Numbered from the stretch's first letter, positions 1 to 7,655 are shown. The stretch is 11,968 nt of DNA from Candidatus Brocadiia bacterium (GCA_013360825.1 JABWAY010000114.1:1-11968), one strand, 5' to 3'. Notes: generated by a model from the sequence alone, not told the origin. Numbers and translations: made by a program.

Positions 1-478
1 CCGCGGGCGCCGGGGCGGCCTTCGCCGCCGCCGCAACCACCGCCGCCGCCCCCACCGCGGGCTTCGGCTTCCCCACCCTCCGGAACACAAACGTCTCCCC
101 GCACCCGGGGCAGACGAACGCGTTGTTGTCCCAGATGAACGACACCGTCGTCACCAGACTCCCGCCGTCCCCCGTCCCGAACGACGGACGGATCGGCCAG
201 TTCACCTTCGGCACACGGTCCGCCGGCCGCGCCGTCAGCCGGAACTCAATCCCGTGATTCGACAGCTCCACCAGCTTCGGCTTCAGCACCCGCATGTCCT
301 GCTTCGACAGCTTCGACAGAAACACGATCGGCGCGGACTTCAGAATCTGCTCCGCCACTTTCCCGTCCAGATTGAACACCTTCGAAAACGCCCCCGTCGC
401 ATCGGCCAGTCTCGAATCCTTCGCGGACTCGATCACGATCGCGAATTCTGCGTCCTGCCTGGCCTGTTCCTTGGACAT
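1..478 (-). CDS. Hypothetical protein with possible L7/L12-CTD-like domain and zinc knuckle (3' end outside window)
   Basis: This is an open frame of 159 codons from an ATG at 478, running off the left edge of the window without a stop. The start is supported by GGAG six bases upstream. The protein begins MSKEQARQDAEFAIVIESAK. Residues about 25-80 have an alternating helix-strand pattern (AEQILKSAPIVFLSKLSKQD, then KPKLVELSNHGIEFRLT). This resembles the layout of the ribosomal L7/L12 C-terminal fold, where a short helix leads into a 'P-V' turn, a second amphipathic helix and an edge strand; this is inferred by eye. A CPGCGETF knuckle follows at about residue 130, suggesting half of a zinc ribbon. 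The visible tail is Ala/Pro-rich low complexity. Function is unknown. It lies downstream of the cerR-like gene on the same strand, 97 bases away. Confidence 0.7.
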   Translation of the reverse strand, partial: MSKEQARQDAEFAIVIESAKDSRLADATGAFSKVFNLDGKVAEQILKSAPIVFLSKLSKQDMRVLKPKLVELSNHGIEFRLTARPADRVPKVNWPIRPSFGTGDGGSLVTTVSFIWDNNAFVCPGCGETFVFRRVGKPKPAVGAAAVVAAAAKAAPAPA

Positions 479-575
479 GGTGCGCTCCTGACCTCAATAA
501 GAAGAGTGAAGGGGTCAAAGGCTAGCAATGGAGGGCGGGGGGCGGGAATCAAAATCCGCTGTCGGGACGCCCGGT
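479..575. other. Intergenic gap between the cerR-like gene and the zinc-knuckle gene
   Basis: These 97 bases separate two minus-strand genes. On the minus strand there is a 4-bp hairpin (CGGG at 570-573, CCCG at 563-566) just after the cerR stop, followed by a four-T run at 551-554. This is too weak to call a terminator. A Shine-Dalgarno-like GGAG lies just before the start of the downstream gene. No convincing -35/-10 pair was found. Confidence 0.4.
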
Positions 576-1541
576 CTAGAGCCAGCGCTGCGACCGGTAC
601 CACGCGGCGGTCTCGAACAGTCCGTCGGTGTGGGGGATCGCGGCGCTCCAGCCGATTTTCTCGCGCGTTCCCCCGACGTCGCAGACCCATGCGGGGGCCA
701 GCATCTCCGAGGCCTTGTCCCGGTTGAACAGCGCCCGCCCGCCGGTGACCGCCTCGCTCACCGCCGCCGCTGTCCGGAGAATCGGCCCCGGGACCGCTAC
801 GGACACCGCCAGGACCCCGAGCGCCTCCTCCACCCGGTTCGCCAGCTCGCGCGACGTCAGCACCTCCGGATGGGCCACGAAATACCGGCCGCCGTCGCGT
901 CCCCGGTCCGCCACCGCCAGGATCCCGGACGCCAGGTCGCGGACGTGGACCAGCGACAGCCGCTGGTCGGGAAGCGCCTGGGGCTTCAGGCGCCAGGCGA
1001 CCACCCGGAAGATCTCCAGGACGGCCTCGTCGCGCGGCCCGTACACGATCGGGGGACGGACAACCCGGATGGGAAGCCGCCCCGCGAACTCCGCACAGAC
1101 CCCCTCCGCCTCCGCCTTGCTCCGCCCGTACGCCGAAACGGGCCGGCATGCGTCGTCAGGGCGCGAGGCGACGCCGTCCGCGGGCGGGCCGAGCGCCGCG
1201 AGACTCGTGACGACCGTGACCGAGCGCGGAACCGACGGGGCGCGGACGCAGGCCTCCAGCAGGTGCCGGACCGCCCCCGCATTCCCGCGCCGAAACTCCT
1301 CCTCCGACGGCGCCCGGATCACCCCCGCGACATGCATCACCGCGTCGCACCCTTCCAGCGCCGCGTCCAGCCCCTCCCCGCGCGCCGTGTCCCCTTTCGC
1401 CACCCTCACCTCCCGCCCCTCCAGCCACCGGAGACGGCCGGGATCGCGGGCCAGCGCCGTGACGGCGTCGCCCCGGGCCAGAAGCGCGTCCACGACATGG
1501 GAGCCGACGAATCCGGTGCCGCCGGTGACGAGGAAGCGCAT
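576..1541 (-). CDS. cerR: NAD(P)-dependent epimerase/dehydratase-type extended SDR; candidate ceramide reductase (CerR)
   Basis: The 321-residue protein starts at the ATG at 1541 (MRFLVTGGTGFVGS). The open frame continues far upstream, but that part is antisense to spt and is ignored. The Rossmann glycine motif TGGTGFVG is at residues 6-13. Arg32 after beta-2 (ALARDP) hints at NADP(H). The catalytic set is S113 (VVTSLAALG), Y138 and K142 (YGRSK), as in extended SDRs. IRVVRPPIVYGP and LSLVHVRDLA are typical of the epimerase/dehydratase family. It is divergent from spt, with 120 bases between them. In Caulobacter a protein of this family (CerR), encoded near spt, reduces the 3-keto group of 3-oxoceramide; that role is assigned here from context. 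Alternatives are a sugar epimerase or a 3-ketosphinganine reductase acting before acylation. The family call is firm and the specific substrate is inferred. Confidence 0.8.
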   Translation of the reverse strand: MRFLVTGGTGFVGSHVVDALLARGDAVTALARDPGRLRWLEGREVRVAKGDTARGEGLDAALEGCDAVMHVAGVIRAPSEEEFRRGNAGAVRHLLEACVRAPSVPRSVTVVTSLAALGPPADGVASRPDDACRPVSAYGRSKAEAEGVCAEFAGRLPIRVVRPPIVYGPRDEAVLEIFRVVAWRLKPQALPDQRLSLVHVRDLASGILAVADRGRDGGRYFVAHPEVLTSRELANRVEEALGVLAVSVAVPGPILRTAAAVSEAVTGGRALFNRDKASEMLAPAWVCDVGGTREKIGWSAAIPHTDGLFETAAWYRSQRWL

Positions 1542-1548
1542 CGGCGGG

Positions 1549-1577
1549 ATGGTACGGGGGTGGCGCGGGGATGGGAA
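1549..1577 (-). promoter_or_regulatory. Candidate promoter of the cerR-like gene
   Basis: On the minus strand, TTCCCA (1577-1572), a 17-base spacer and TACCAT (1554-1549) resemble a sigma-70 promoter with 4/6 matches in each box. Only seven bases (CCCGCCG) separate the -10 box from the ATG, so transcription would start at or next to the start codon. No Shine-Dalgarno sequence is present, which fits a leaderless mRNA. Confidence 0.4.
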
Positions 1578-1622
1578 GTGCGGCGGCGCGGGCACCGGGA
1601 TGTGCGCCGGCCGCCGGATACC

Positions 1623-1651
1623 TTGCACTCCCCCCGTGGTTCGGTTACAAA
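1623..1651 (+). promoter_or_regulatory. Candidate promoter of spt
   Basis: TTGCAC (1623-1628), a 17-base spacer and TACAAA (1646-1651) form a good sigma-70-like pair in otherwise extremely GC-rich DNA. The GTG start of spt is ten bases past the -10 box, with no Shine-Dalgarno sequence between, so the transcript would have little or no leader. It lies in the divergent cerR/spt gap, so the two genes could be co-regulated. Confidence 0.5.
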
Positions 1652-1661
1652 CGCCGCTCCC

Positions 1662-2849
1662 GTGGACATCTTCAAGAAGGCCTTCGACTGGCAGGAAGCC
1701 CGCGTGGCGCAGCGCGAGGGGTGGTACCCCTTCTTCCGCCCGCTCGACAAGTCCATGGGGCCGAAGGCGGTGTACAAGGGCCGCGAGATCATCATGTGCG
1801 GCTCGAACAACTACCTGGGGCTGACGCACCACCCGAAGGTCAAGGAGGCGGCGATCAAGGCCGTCCAGGACTACGGGAGCAGCTGTTCGGGGTCGCGGTT
1901 CCTGAACGGGACGCTGACGCTTCATGAGGACATGGAGCGGCGGCTGGCGAAATTCATGAAGCGCGACGCGGCGCTGGTGTTTTCGACGGGGTTTCAGACG
2001 AACCTGGGGACGATCACGGCGCTGGTCGGGCGCGGCGACACGGTGATCATCGACAAGACGGACCATGCCTCGATCGTGGACGGGTGCTATCTGGCGTTCG
2101 GGGAGACGAAGCGGTACCGGCACAACGACATGGAGGACCTGGAGCGTGTGCTGCGGGAGGTGAAGGATCCCGAGCGGTGCCTGGTGATCGTGGACGGGGT
2201 GTTCTCGATGGAGGGGGACCTCTGCGACCTGCCTGCGATCGTGGCGCTGAAGAAGAAGTACGGATTCCGGCTGATGGTGGACGACGCGCACGGGCTCGGG
2301 GTGCTGGGCGAGAACGGGCGCGGGACCTGCGAGCATTTCGGGCTTGAGGCGGAAGTCGACCTGGTGATGGGGACGTTTTCCAAGTCGTTTGCGTCGCTGG
2401 GCGGATTCATCACCGGGCATGACCAGGTGATCCACTGGATCAAGCACCACTCGCGGGCGCTGATCTTCAGCGCGGCGATCCCGGCGTCGAACGCGGCGTC
2501 GGTGCTGGCGGTGCTGGACATCATCGAGAGCGGGTTCCCGCCGCTGCGGGACGCGCTGTGGAAGAACACGCGGAAGATGCAGGCGTCGCTGAAGGCGATG
2601 GGGTTCGACACCGGGCACACGATGTCGCCGATCGTCCCGATCATGGTGGGCGACATGATGAAGACGTTCAAGTTCTACCTGGGGCTGCTGGAAGCCGGGG
2701 TGTTCGTGAACCCCGTGATTCCGCCGGCGGTGGAGCCGAACCGGACGATGATCCGGACGAGCTACATGGCGAGCCATACGGAGCCGATCCTGGACGAGGC
2801 GCTGGGGATCATGCAGGCGGTCGGGCGCGAGGCGGGAGTCATCTCCTAG
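1662..2849 (+). CDS. spt: Serine palmitoyltransferase-like PLP-dependent alpha-oxoamine synthase
   Basis: This protein of about 395 residues belongs to fold-type I PLP enzymes of the alpha-oxoamine synthase family (SPT, KBL, BioF, HemA). Such enzymes condense an amino acid with an acyl thioester and release CO2. Landmarks, numbered from the GTG start: GSNNYLGL near residue 47, CSGSRFLNGTL, H135 (TDHASIVDG) stacking on PLP, the DDAHGLGV Asp/His at 207-210, and the Schiff-base lysine K241 in GTFSKSFASLGGF. The N-terminus (VDIFKKAFDW) and the WYPFFRPL stretch resemble bacterial soluble SPT-like proteins rather than KBL or BioF. No in-frame ATG precedes the conserved region. The GTG at 1662 is chosen because the open frame upstream is antisense to the cerR-like gene. 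A GNAT acyltransferase gene follows after 7 nt. The role proposed is serine plus acyl-CoA/ACP to 3-ketosphinganine. KBL or another AONS enzyme remains possible. Confidence 0.85.
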   Translation: MDIFKKAFDWQEARVAQREGWYPFFRPLDKSMGPKAVYKGREIIMCGSNNYLGLTHHPKVKEAAIKAVQDYGSSCSGSRFLNGTLTLHEDMERRLAKFMKRDAALVFSTGFQTNLGTITALVGRGDTVIIDKTDHASIVDGCYLAFGETKRYRHNDMEDLERVLREVKDPERCLVIVDGVFSMEGDLCDLPAIVALKKKYGFRLMVDDAHGLGVLGENGRGTCEHFGLEAEVDLVMGTFSKSFASLGGFITGHDQVIHWIKHHSRALIFSAAIPASNAASVLAVLDIIESGFPPLRDALWKNTRKMQASLKAMGFDTGHTMSPIVPIMVGDMMKTFKFYLGLLEAGVFVNPVIPPAVEPNRTMIRTSYMASHTEPILDEALGIMQAVGREAGVIS

Positions 2850-2856
2850 CGCGCCG

Positions 2857-3990
2857 ATGGCCGTCCTCGTGACGCCGGTCCGTTCGAAGTCCGAGCTGCG
2901 CGCGTTCGTGAACTTTCCGTGGACCGTCTACCGCGGGGATCCGGCCTGGGTGCCGCCGCTGACGTCGGAAGTCCGCAAGCTGCTGGCGCCGACGCACCCG
3001 TTTCACCGGCACGCGGAGACGGAGCTGTTCCTGGCGCGGCGCGACGGGCGGGTGACCGGGCGGATCTCCGCCTGCGTCAACCGCGCGCACCTCGCGGTCC
3101 ATGACGACGGCGCCGGATTCTGGGGGTTCTTCGAGTGCGGGGACGACCCCGAGTCGGCGGCGGCTCTTTTCGACGCAGCCGGACGGTGGCTCGCGGAGCG
3201 CGGCATGCGGACGATGCGCGGGCCCTGCTCGTTCTCGACCAACGAGGAGTGCGGCCTGCTCGTCGAAGGCTTCGACCGGCCGCCGACGTTCATGATGCCG
3301 CACAACCCGCCCCGCTACGCCGCGCTCGTCGAGGGGTGCGGATTCGCAAAGGCCCGGGATCTCTGGGCCTGGTTCGTCGATCGCCCCGCCTTCTCCCCGC
3401 CTGAGAAGATGTGGCGCGTCGCCAACCGGATGAGGGAGCGGGAAGGGATCACCGTCCGCCCGGTGGACATGAGCCGGGTCGACCGTGAACTCCAGCTCCT
3501 CCGCGAGGTCTACAACGGCGCCTGGCAGAAGAACTGGGGATTCGTGCCCATGACGGCGGAGGAGTTCGACGTCGTCGCCGCCGACTTCCGCCGCATCGTC
3601 CGCCCCGAACTCCTCCTCTTCGCCGAGGTCCAGGGCAAGCCGGCGGGGTTCTCCCTCTCCCTCCCCGACTACAACTTCATCCTGAAGAAACTCAACGGGT
3701 CGCTCTTCCCATTCGGCTGGCTCACCTGGCTCCTCAACGCCCGGAAGATCCCCGGGATCCGGTACATCACGATGGGAATCCTCCCCGAGTACCAGCGCCG
3801 CGGGATCGACGCGATCTTCTACCTCGAGACGATGGAACGAGGGCTGGCCCTCGGGTACCAGTGGTGCGAAATGTCGTGGATCCTCGAGGACAATGCCGTC
3901 ATGAACAACACGATCGAGGCGTTCGGGGCGAAGCGGTCCAAGGTCTACCGGCTGTACGAGAGGCCGCTGGCGCAGCCGTCCGGCGGATAG
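2857..3990 (+). CDS. bcerS: GNAT-fold N-acyltransferase; candidate bacterial ceramide synthase (bCerS)
   Basis: The 377-residue protein starts at the ATG seven bases after the spt stop; no Shine-Dalgarno sequence is visible, so translation may be coupled to spt. The N-terminal part carries the hallmarks WVPPLTSEVRKLL and HAETELFLARRDGRVTGRIS. The central part has PCSFSTNEECGLLVEGFDRP and MMPHNPPRYAALVEGCGF. The C-terminal part has NGSLFPFGWLTWLL and the GNAT acyl-CoA/ACP-binding motif QRRG at 313-316, within MGILPEYQRRGID, then EMSWILEDNAVM. This layout matches the 370-390-residue two-domain GNAT family often found beside bacterial spt genes. To my knowledge that family includes the Caulobacter ceramide synthase. 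The proposed reaction is N-acylation of the long-chain base. The gene ends one base before pgsA/capA. The family call is strong; the ceramide role rests on context. Confidence 0.75.
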   Translation: MAVLVTPVRSKSELRAFVNFPWTVYRGDPAWVPPLTSEVRKLLAPTHPFHRHAETELFLARRDGRVTGRISACVNRAHLAVHDDGAGFWGFFECGDDPESAAALFDAAGRWLAERGMRTMRGPCSFSTNEECGLLVEGFDRPPTFMMPHNPPRYAALVEGCGFAKARDLWAWFVDRPAFSPPEKMWRVANRMREREGITVRPVDMSRVDRELQLLREVYNGAWQKNWGFVPMTAEEFDVVAADFRRIVRPELLLFAEVQGKPAGFSLSLPDYNFILKKLNGSLFPFGWLTWLLNARKIPGIRYITMGILPEYQRRGIDAIFYLETMERGLALGYQWCEMSWILEDNAVMNNTIEAFGAKRSKVYRLYERPLAQPSGG

Positions 3991-3991
3991 G

Positions 3992-6010
3992 ATGGCGGGG
4001 ATGCGCGCATCCGGACTGCTCCTGATCTGTGCCCTCGCCGCGGTCGCGGACCCGCCCGCGCCGGAGTCGCTTCTGGAACGCGACCGGTCTGCGAGACGGG
4101 CGTGGCGGGAGGAGCCGGTCGCGCTGGAGGGACGGGTGCTCCGCGAGGACGGGGCGCCGGCGGCCGCGCGGATCCTGGCGGGGGATCTCGAGGTCGAGAC
4201 GGACGGGGACGGGGGCTTCCGATTTCCGAAGCTGCCGCGCATCAATCTTCTGCTCACGATCCGCGCCCATGGATTCTTTGACGAAGTCCGGCCCGTCCAT
4301 CTCGCCTGCGGGCTGGACACAACCTGCGTGCGGCTCGACACGCTGCGGCTCCGGGCACGCCTCCCGGGACGGACCCGCCTGGTGTTCGGTGGCGACGTCA
4401 TGATGGCGCGGCGTTTCTTTCTCCCCGGGCCCGGACGCGAGCCGCTGCTCCGGACGAAGACGCTGGCCCCGGACGCGGCGCGCATCCTGTGCGACGTCGC
4501 GCCTCTGCTCCGGGCGGCCGACGTCACGGTCGTGAATCTGGAGTCGTCGATTTCGACCGCGGGCGGGACGGCCGTTTCCACCAAACCCTACAACTTCTGG
4601 AGCCCCCCCGAACTCCTCGACGCCCTGCGCCGGGCGGGCGTGGATTGCGTGACGCTCGGGAACAACCATGTCTGGGACTACGGCGAGCCCGGATTCCAGA
4701 GGACCAGGACCGAACTCGATGAGCGCGGCATGGCGTGGTGCGGCGCCGGCATCGACGAGGAGGGGGCCCGTGCCCCCGCCGTCCTCGGCCCTTTCCGCCT
4801 CCTCTCCTACAGCGGCATCCGGGGAACCGATGTCCCGCTCCAGGCCGGCCGGAAACGCGGTGGCGCAGCCGCGATGACACCGGAAGCGATCCGCGAGGAC
4901 ACGGCCCGCGCCGCCGCCGCCGGCCGCGTGATCGTGGCCCTGCACTCGGGGAAGGAATACACCGATCTCCCCACACCGCGGCTGCGCGCCGCGGCGTCCG
5001 CTGCCGCCGCGTCCGGCGCGCTCATGGTCGTCTGCCATCACGCCCACACCCCCCAGGGCCTGGCCCTCGAAGACGGCGTCCTGATCGCCTGGTGCCTGGC
5101 AAACCTGGTCTTCGATCAGGACCGGTGGGAAGCGCTTCCCGGCATCCTGCTCGTGGTGGACACCGGACCCGAGGGCCTCGAAGCCGCCCGGCTGTTCCCC
5201 ATCGTCAACGACGGGCTCGTGCCCCGCCCCGCGACCGGCGACCTCGCCCGCGGCATTCTCCGCCGGATCGCCTCCCTCTCCCCCGGAGTCCCGCTCCACA
5301 CCCGGGCCGGCGCGGCGGAAATCGGATTCGCAGGAATGGAGGAGTGGCGACGGACCGAGGCGCTGGAGGTTCCGGCCGGCGTGCCCGTGAAGGCGCACGC
5401 CGCGGATCCGGAAGGGTGGATCCGCGAGGTGAGCGGTCCGCCCGGGGCGACGGTCGAGATCGGCAGCAACCTTCTCCGCTCCGGCGGATTTGAGAACGAG
5501 GTCGTCGGCCATCCCGGACTCCCTTCGGTCTGGACCGCAGGCAACGCCGCGCGCCTCTCGTTCGACGATCCCAGGACGGGAGGCGCCTGCCTCCTGCTCT
5601 CCTCCGCCGGAGCCACCGCCGCCCTCGCGCACCGCATTCCGGTCCCGGAGCGATTCACGCTGTTCGGCTATCTCCGCCCCGAGCCGCGCGGGCAACTGCG
5701 CGTCCGGTGCTCGTTCCGCGCCTCCTCCGCGTCCGGTCCGGCCTTCGAGGACGAAATCCGGGACGTCCCCGCCGACGGCCCTTCGTGGACGTCGTTCTCG
5801 CTCGAGTTCCGGCGCCCCCCGGGCGCACGAACCGTCACCCTGGAATTCTCCGTCCCGGGATCGGAGCCCGCCGCCCTGTTCCTCGACGACCTCGCCATCC
5901 TCGAGTGGTCCCCCGCCGCGGGCCCCCTTCCCGCACGCCACACCGGCGAATTCCTCCGCTCCTCCCTCGCCGGCACGCTCGAGGTCGAGTGGTCCGGGGG
6001 AATCCGCTGA
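3992..6010 (+). CDS. pgsA: CapA/PgsA-family poly-gamma-glutamate protein with extra carboxypeptidase-regulatory-like and CBM-like domains
   Basis: The 672-residue protein (669 if the in-frame ATG at 4001 is used) begins with a signal peptide, RASGLLLICALAAVA|DPP. Residues about 40-110 look like a carboxypeptidase-regulatory Ig-like domain (ALEGRVLREDG, ETDGDGGFRFPKL). The PGA_cap metallophosphatase-like core spans about 128-400, with D135 (FGGDVMMAR), N182/E184 (NLESSIS), N225/H226/D229 (LGNNHVWDYG), H318 (HSGKEY) and H349/H350/H352 (CHHAHTPQG). Residues about 490-655 resemble a CBM4/9-type jelly roll (NLLRSGGFENE at its start, LFLDDLAILEW at its end). PgsA/CapA proteins support PGA polymerisation and export at the outer face of the inner membrane. 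The usual N-terminal transmembrane anchor appears to be replaced by a cleavable signal here. The bcerS stop is one base upstream. TAGGAT sits seven bases before the 4001 ATG, which favours that start if the mRNA is leaderless. Confidence 0.9.
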   Translation: MAGMRASGLLLICALAAVADPPAPESLLERDRSARRAWREEPVALEGRVLREDGAPAAARILAGDLEVETDGDGGFRFPKLPRINLLLTIRAHGFFDEVRPVHLACGLDTTCVRLDTLRLRARLPGRTRLVFGGDVMMARRFFLPGPGREPLLRTKTLAPDAARILCDVAPLLRAADVTVVNLESSISTAGGTAVSTKPYNFWSPPELLDALRRAGVDCVTLGNNHVWDYGEPGFQRTRTELDERGMAWCGAGIDEEGARAPAVLGPFRLLSYSGIRGTDVPLQAGRKRGGAAAMTPEAIREDTARAAAAGRVIVALHSGKEYTDLPTPRLRAAASAAAASGALMVVCHHAHTPQGLALEDGVLIAWCLANLVFDQDRWEALPGILLVVDTGPEGLEAARLFPIVNDGLVPRPATGDLARGILRRIASLSPGVPLHTRAGAAEIGFAGMEEWRRTEALEVPAGVPVKAHAADPEGWIREVSGPPGATVEIGSNLLRSGGFENEVVGHPGLPSVWTAGNAARLSFDDPRTGGACLLLSSAGATAALAHRIPVPERFTLFGYLRPEPRGQLRVRCSFRASSASGPAFEDEIRDVPADGPSWTSFSLEFRRPPGARTVTLEFSVPGSEPAALFLDDLAILEWSPAAGPLPARHTGEFLRSSLAGTLEVEWSGGIR

Positions 6011-6018
6011 GCCGCTCC

Positions 6019-6046
6019 TTGACACCCCGCCCCACCGCTCTACCGT
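6019..6046 (+). promoter_or_regulatory. Candidate promoter of the outer-membrane barrel gene
   Basis: A perfect TTGACA (6019-6024) is followed after 16 bases by TACCGT (6041-6046), a weak -10 box matching 3/6. It lies between the pgsA stop at 6010 and the ATG at 6078, so the barrel gene may be transcribed independently as well as by read-through. Confidence 0.4.
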
Positions 6047-6077
6047 GGCCCCTTCTCCCATTACGGATCCCCCGCGC

Positions 6078-7616
6078 ATGAGACTCCTCCCGGCGATCGC
6101 GCTTCTCGCCTGCTCCGCCGCCGTCTTCGCCCAGCAGCCTGCGCCGGGAAGGACCTCGGACGCGCCGCGACCGGGAATGAAGTGGGTCGAGGCGATGCCG
6201 GAGGAGGGGCGTGCGCCGGTGACGCTGGTGTCCGGCGGGTCGGAGAAGACGTACTGGGAGGTGGCGCCGGGCGGGAAACTGGCGGTTCCGGTCGGGGGGC
6301 CGAACCAGCGGCTGCTGGTCCAGGTGCGGCGGATGTTCGGGTCGCGGACGGACGCGCCGTCGGAGTATTCGTTTCTCTGGTCGCTGGACGGCGGCGAGGC
6401 GGTGAAAGCCGGGTTCAAGTCGAAGCCGCACGCATCCGCGGTCTGGAAAGGCCGGCCGGACGTGATCCCGGGAACGCAGGACGCGCTGGTGATCGATGTC
6501 CCGATGGACGGGCGGCATGTGGTGACGGTCGCGTGGGGCGAGAAGCGCGAGCGCGGGCTGGCGTTCCGGTTCCTGGTGGAGATTCCCCGGCCGCCGGAGG
6601 AAGCGTTGAAGGCCGCGCGCGAGAACCACGACGATCACTGGTGGATGAGCGTGACCAGCCGGCTCACCTTCGGGTACGACGACAACATCTGGAATTTTTC
6701 GGACGACGACGTCCACGCGACCGAGGAACGCAACACGAACCACCCGAACGACAAGTACGACAAGGTGGGCGCGGTCGACGACGGGTACATGAGTTCCTTC
6801 CTTGACGCGCGCATCCTGAGCCCGCTGACGACCCTGGGCCGGTTCACGATCGGCGGGCGGATGGAGAACCGCCTCTATCTGGTCAACACGCGGAAGAACA
6901 GGGACGAGCTGGGGGTGTTTCTCCGCCACAGCCCCGTGGAGAGGCTGGAGTACGGGGTCTCGTTCGACTGGACCCCGGACATCTACTACCGGCACATCGA
7001 CTCGGTGGACATCCCCGGGAGCACGCGGCAGCACGCGCACTACGACCGGTACGAGATCGGCGGCCGGCTCCGGTACCGGTGGGCGCGCGGACTCTCGACG
7101 ACGGGCCGGTACACCTGGGAATTGCGGGACTGGAATTCGAAGTTCAACGAGAAGGACACGTTCCGGCACCACTGGGAGGCCGGGGTGGACTGGGCGCCGG
7201 CGAAGTGGCTGAAGCTGGAATTCGACCTGGAGTACGTGCACGCCCGGTCGAGGGCGACCGGGGAGGATCCCGACCTCTCGTTCCAGGAGATTTCCCCGCG
7301 GCTGGAGGCGGTCCTGAAATTCGGCCGGATCGAGGTCGGCGGCGGGTATCGCTTCGCAAGCCGGACGTACACGACGAAGAACGAGCGGAGCCAGGACCCG
7401 GTTCACGCCGGGCGCCGGGACCGGCGGCACGAGTGGACGGCGATGGTGAAACTGATCACGGGGGAGAGTTCGTACCTGATGCTGGAGATCATGAGGCGGA
7501 AGGTGACGACGCGCCTGCCGGGGCGCGATTCCGCCGCGGACTCGGCCGACTTCGACGACAACTTCGAGCACGACGGGAGCCGGATCGAGTTCACCTGGGA
7601 GTTCAAGTTCCCGTAG
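6078..7616 (+). CDS. Outer-membrane beta-barrel protein with N-terminal periplasmic domain; candidate PGA export channel
   Basis: The 512-residue protein starts at the ATG at 6078, which gives a clean signal peptide (MRLLPAIALLACSAAVFA|QQ); upstream open frame is out-of-phase sequence over pgsA. Residues about 34-170 form a beta-rich domain (TYWEVAPGG, GPNQRLLVQVRRMF, VIDVPMDGRHVVTV, AFRFLVEIP) shared with the secreted protein at 10642. From about 186 to the end the sequence alternates short amphipathic strands with polar, aromatic-rich turns (RLTFGYDDNIWNF, GRFTIGGRMENRLYL, YEIGGRLRYRWARGL, EVGGGYRFASRTY). It ends FTWEFKFP, close to the aromatic C-terminal signature of barrels. No named family is recognised for the barrel. 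Its position between pgsA and pgsB suggests transport of PGA across the outer membrane, or anchoring there. The barrel topology is fairly sure; the function is inferred. Confidence 0.8.
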   Translation: MRLLPAIALLACSAAVFAQQPAPGRTSDAPRPGMKWVEAMPEEGRAPVTLVSGGSEKTYWEVAPGGKLAVPVGGPNQRLLVQVRRMFGSRTDAPSEYSFLWSLDGGEAVKAGFKSKPHASAVWKGRPDVIPGTQDALVIDVPMDGRHVVTVAWGEKRERGLAFRFLVEIPRPPEEALKAARENHDDHWWMSVTSRLTFGYDDNIWNFSDDDVHATEERNTNHPNDKYDKVGAVDDGYMSSFLDARILSPLTTLGRFTIGGRMENRLYLVNTRKNRDELGVFLRHSPVERLEYGVSFDWTPDIYYRHIDSVDIPGSTRQHAHYDRYEIGGRLRYRWARGLSTTGRYTWELRDWNSKFNEKDTFRHHWEAGVDWAPAKWLKLEFDLEYVHARSRATGEDPDLSFQEISPRLEAVLKFGRIEVGGGYRFASRTYTTKNERSQDPVHAGRRDRRHEWTAMVKLITGESSYLMLEIMRRKVTTRLPGRDSAADSADFDDNFEHDGSRIEFTWEFKFP

Positions 7617-7628
7617 GTGCCGGCCCGA

Positions 7629-7645
7629 GCGGCGGGTTGCGCCGC
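7629..7645 (+). other. GC-rich hairpin after the barrel gene
   Basis: GCGGCG (7629-7634) and CGCCGC (7640-7645) can form a 6-bp stem with a five-base loop, 13 bases after the barrel-gene stop. There is no T run, so it is not a canonical intrinsic terminator. It might slow decay or read-through between the barrel gene and pgsB. In DNA this GC-rich it could also be chance. Confidence 0.25.
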
Positions 7646-7655
7646 CGCGACGGGC

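Noticed and set aside
528..1661. In-frame upstream extension of the spt reading frame
   Set aside because: The frame is open only because stop codons are rare in this GC-rich DNA. Its translation is Arg/Pro-rich and antisense to the well-supported SDR gene, and homology-like sequence begins only at about the GTG at 1662.
6078..6131. Lipoprotein signal (LLAC) in the barrel protein
   Set aside because: The residue before the alanine is a poor lipobox match, while a normal cleavage site (AVFA before QQ) and the barrel fold fit ordinary signal peptidase I processing.
2839..7571. Very long open frames on the minus strand, hundreds of codons, antisense to bcerS, pgsA and the barrel gene
   Set aside because: Translations are low-complexity Arg/Pro/Gly/Ala-rich with no motif, signal peptide or periodicity. 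The plus-strand genes carry clear family motifs over the same bases.
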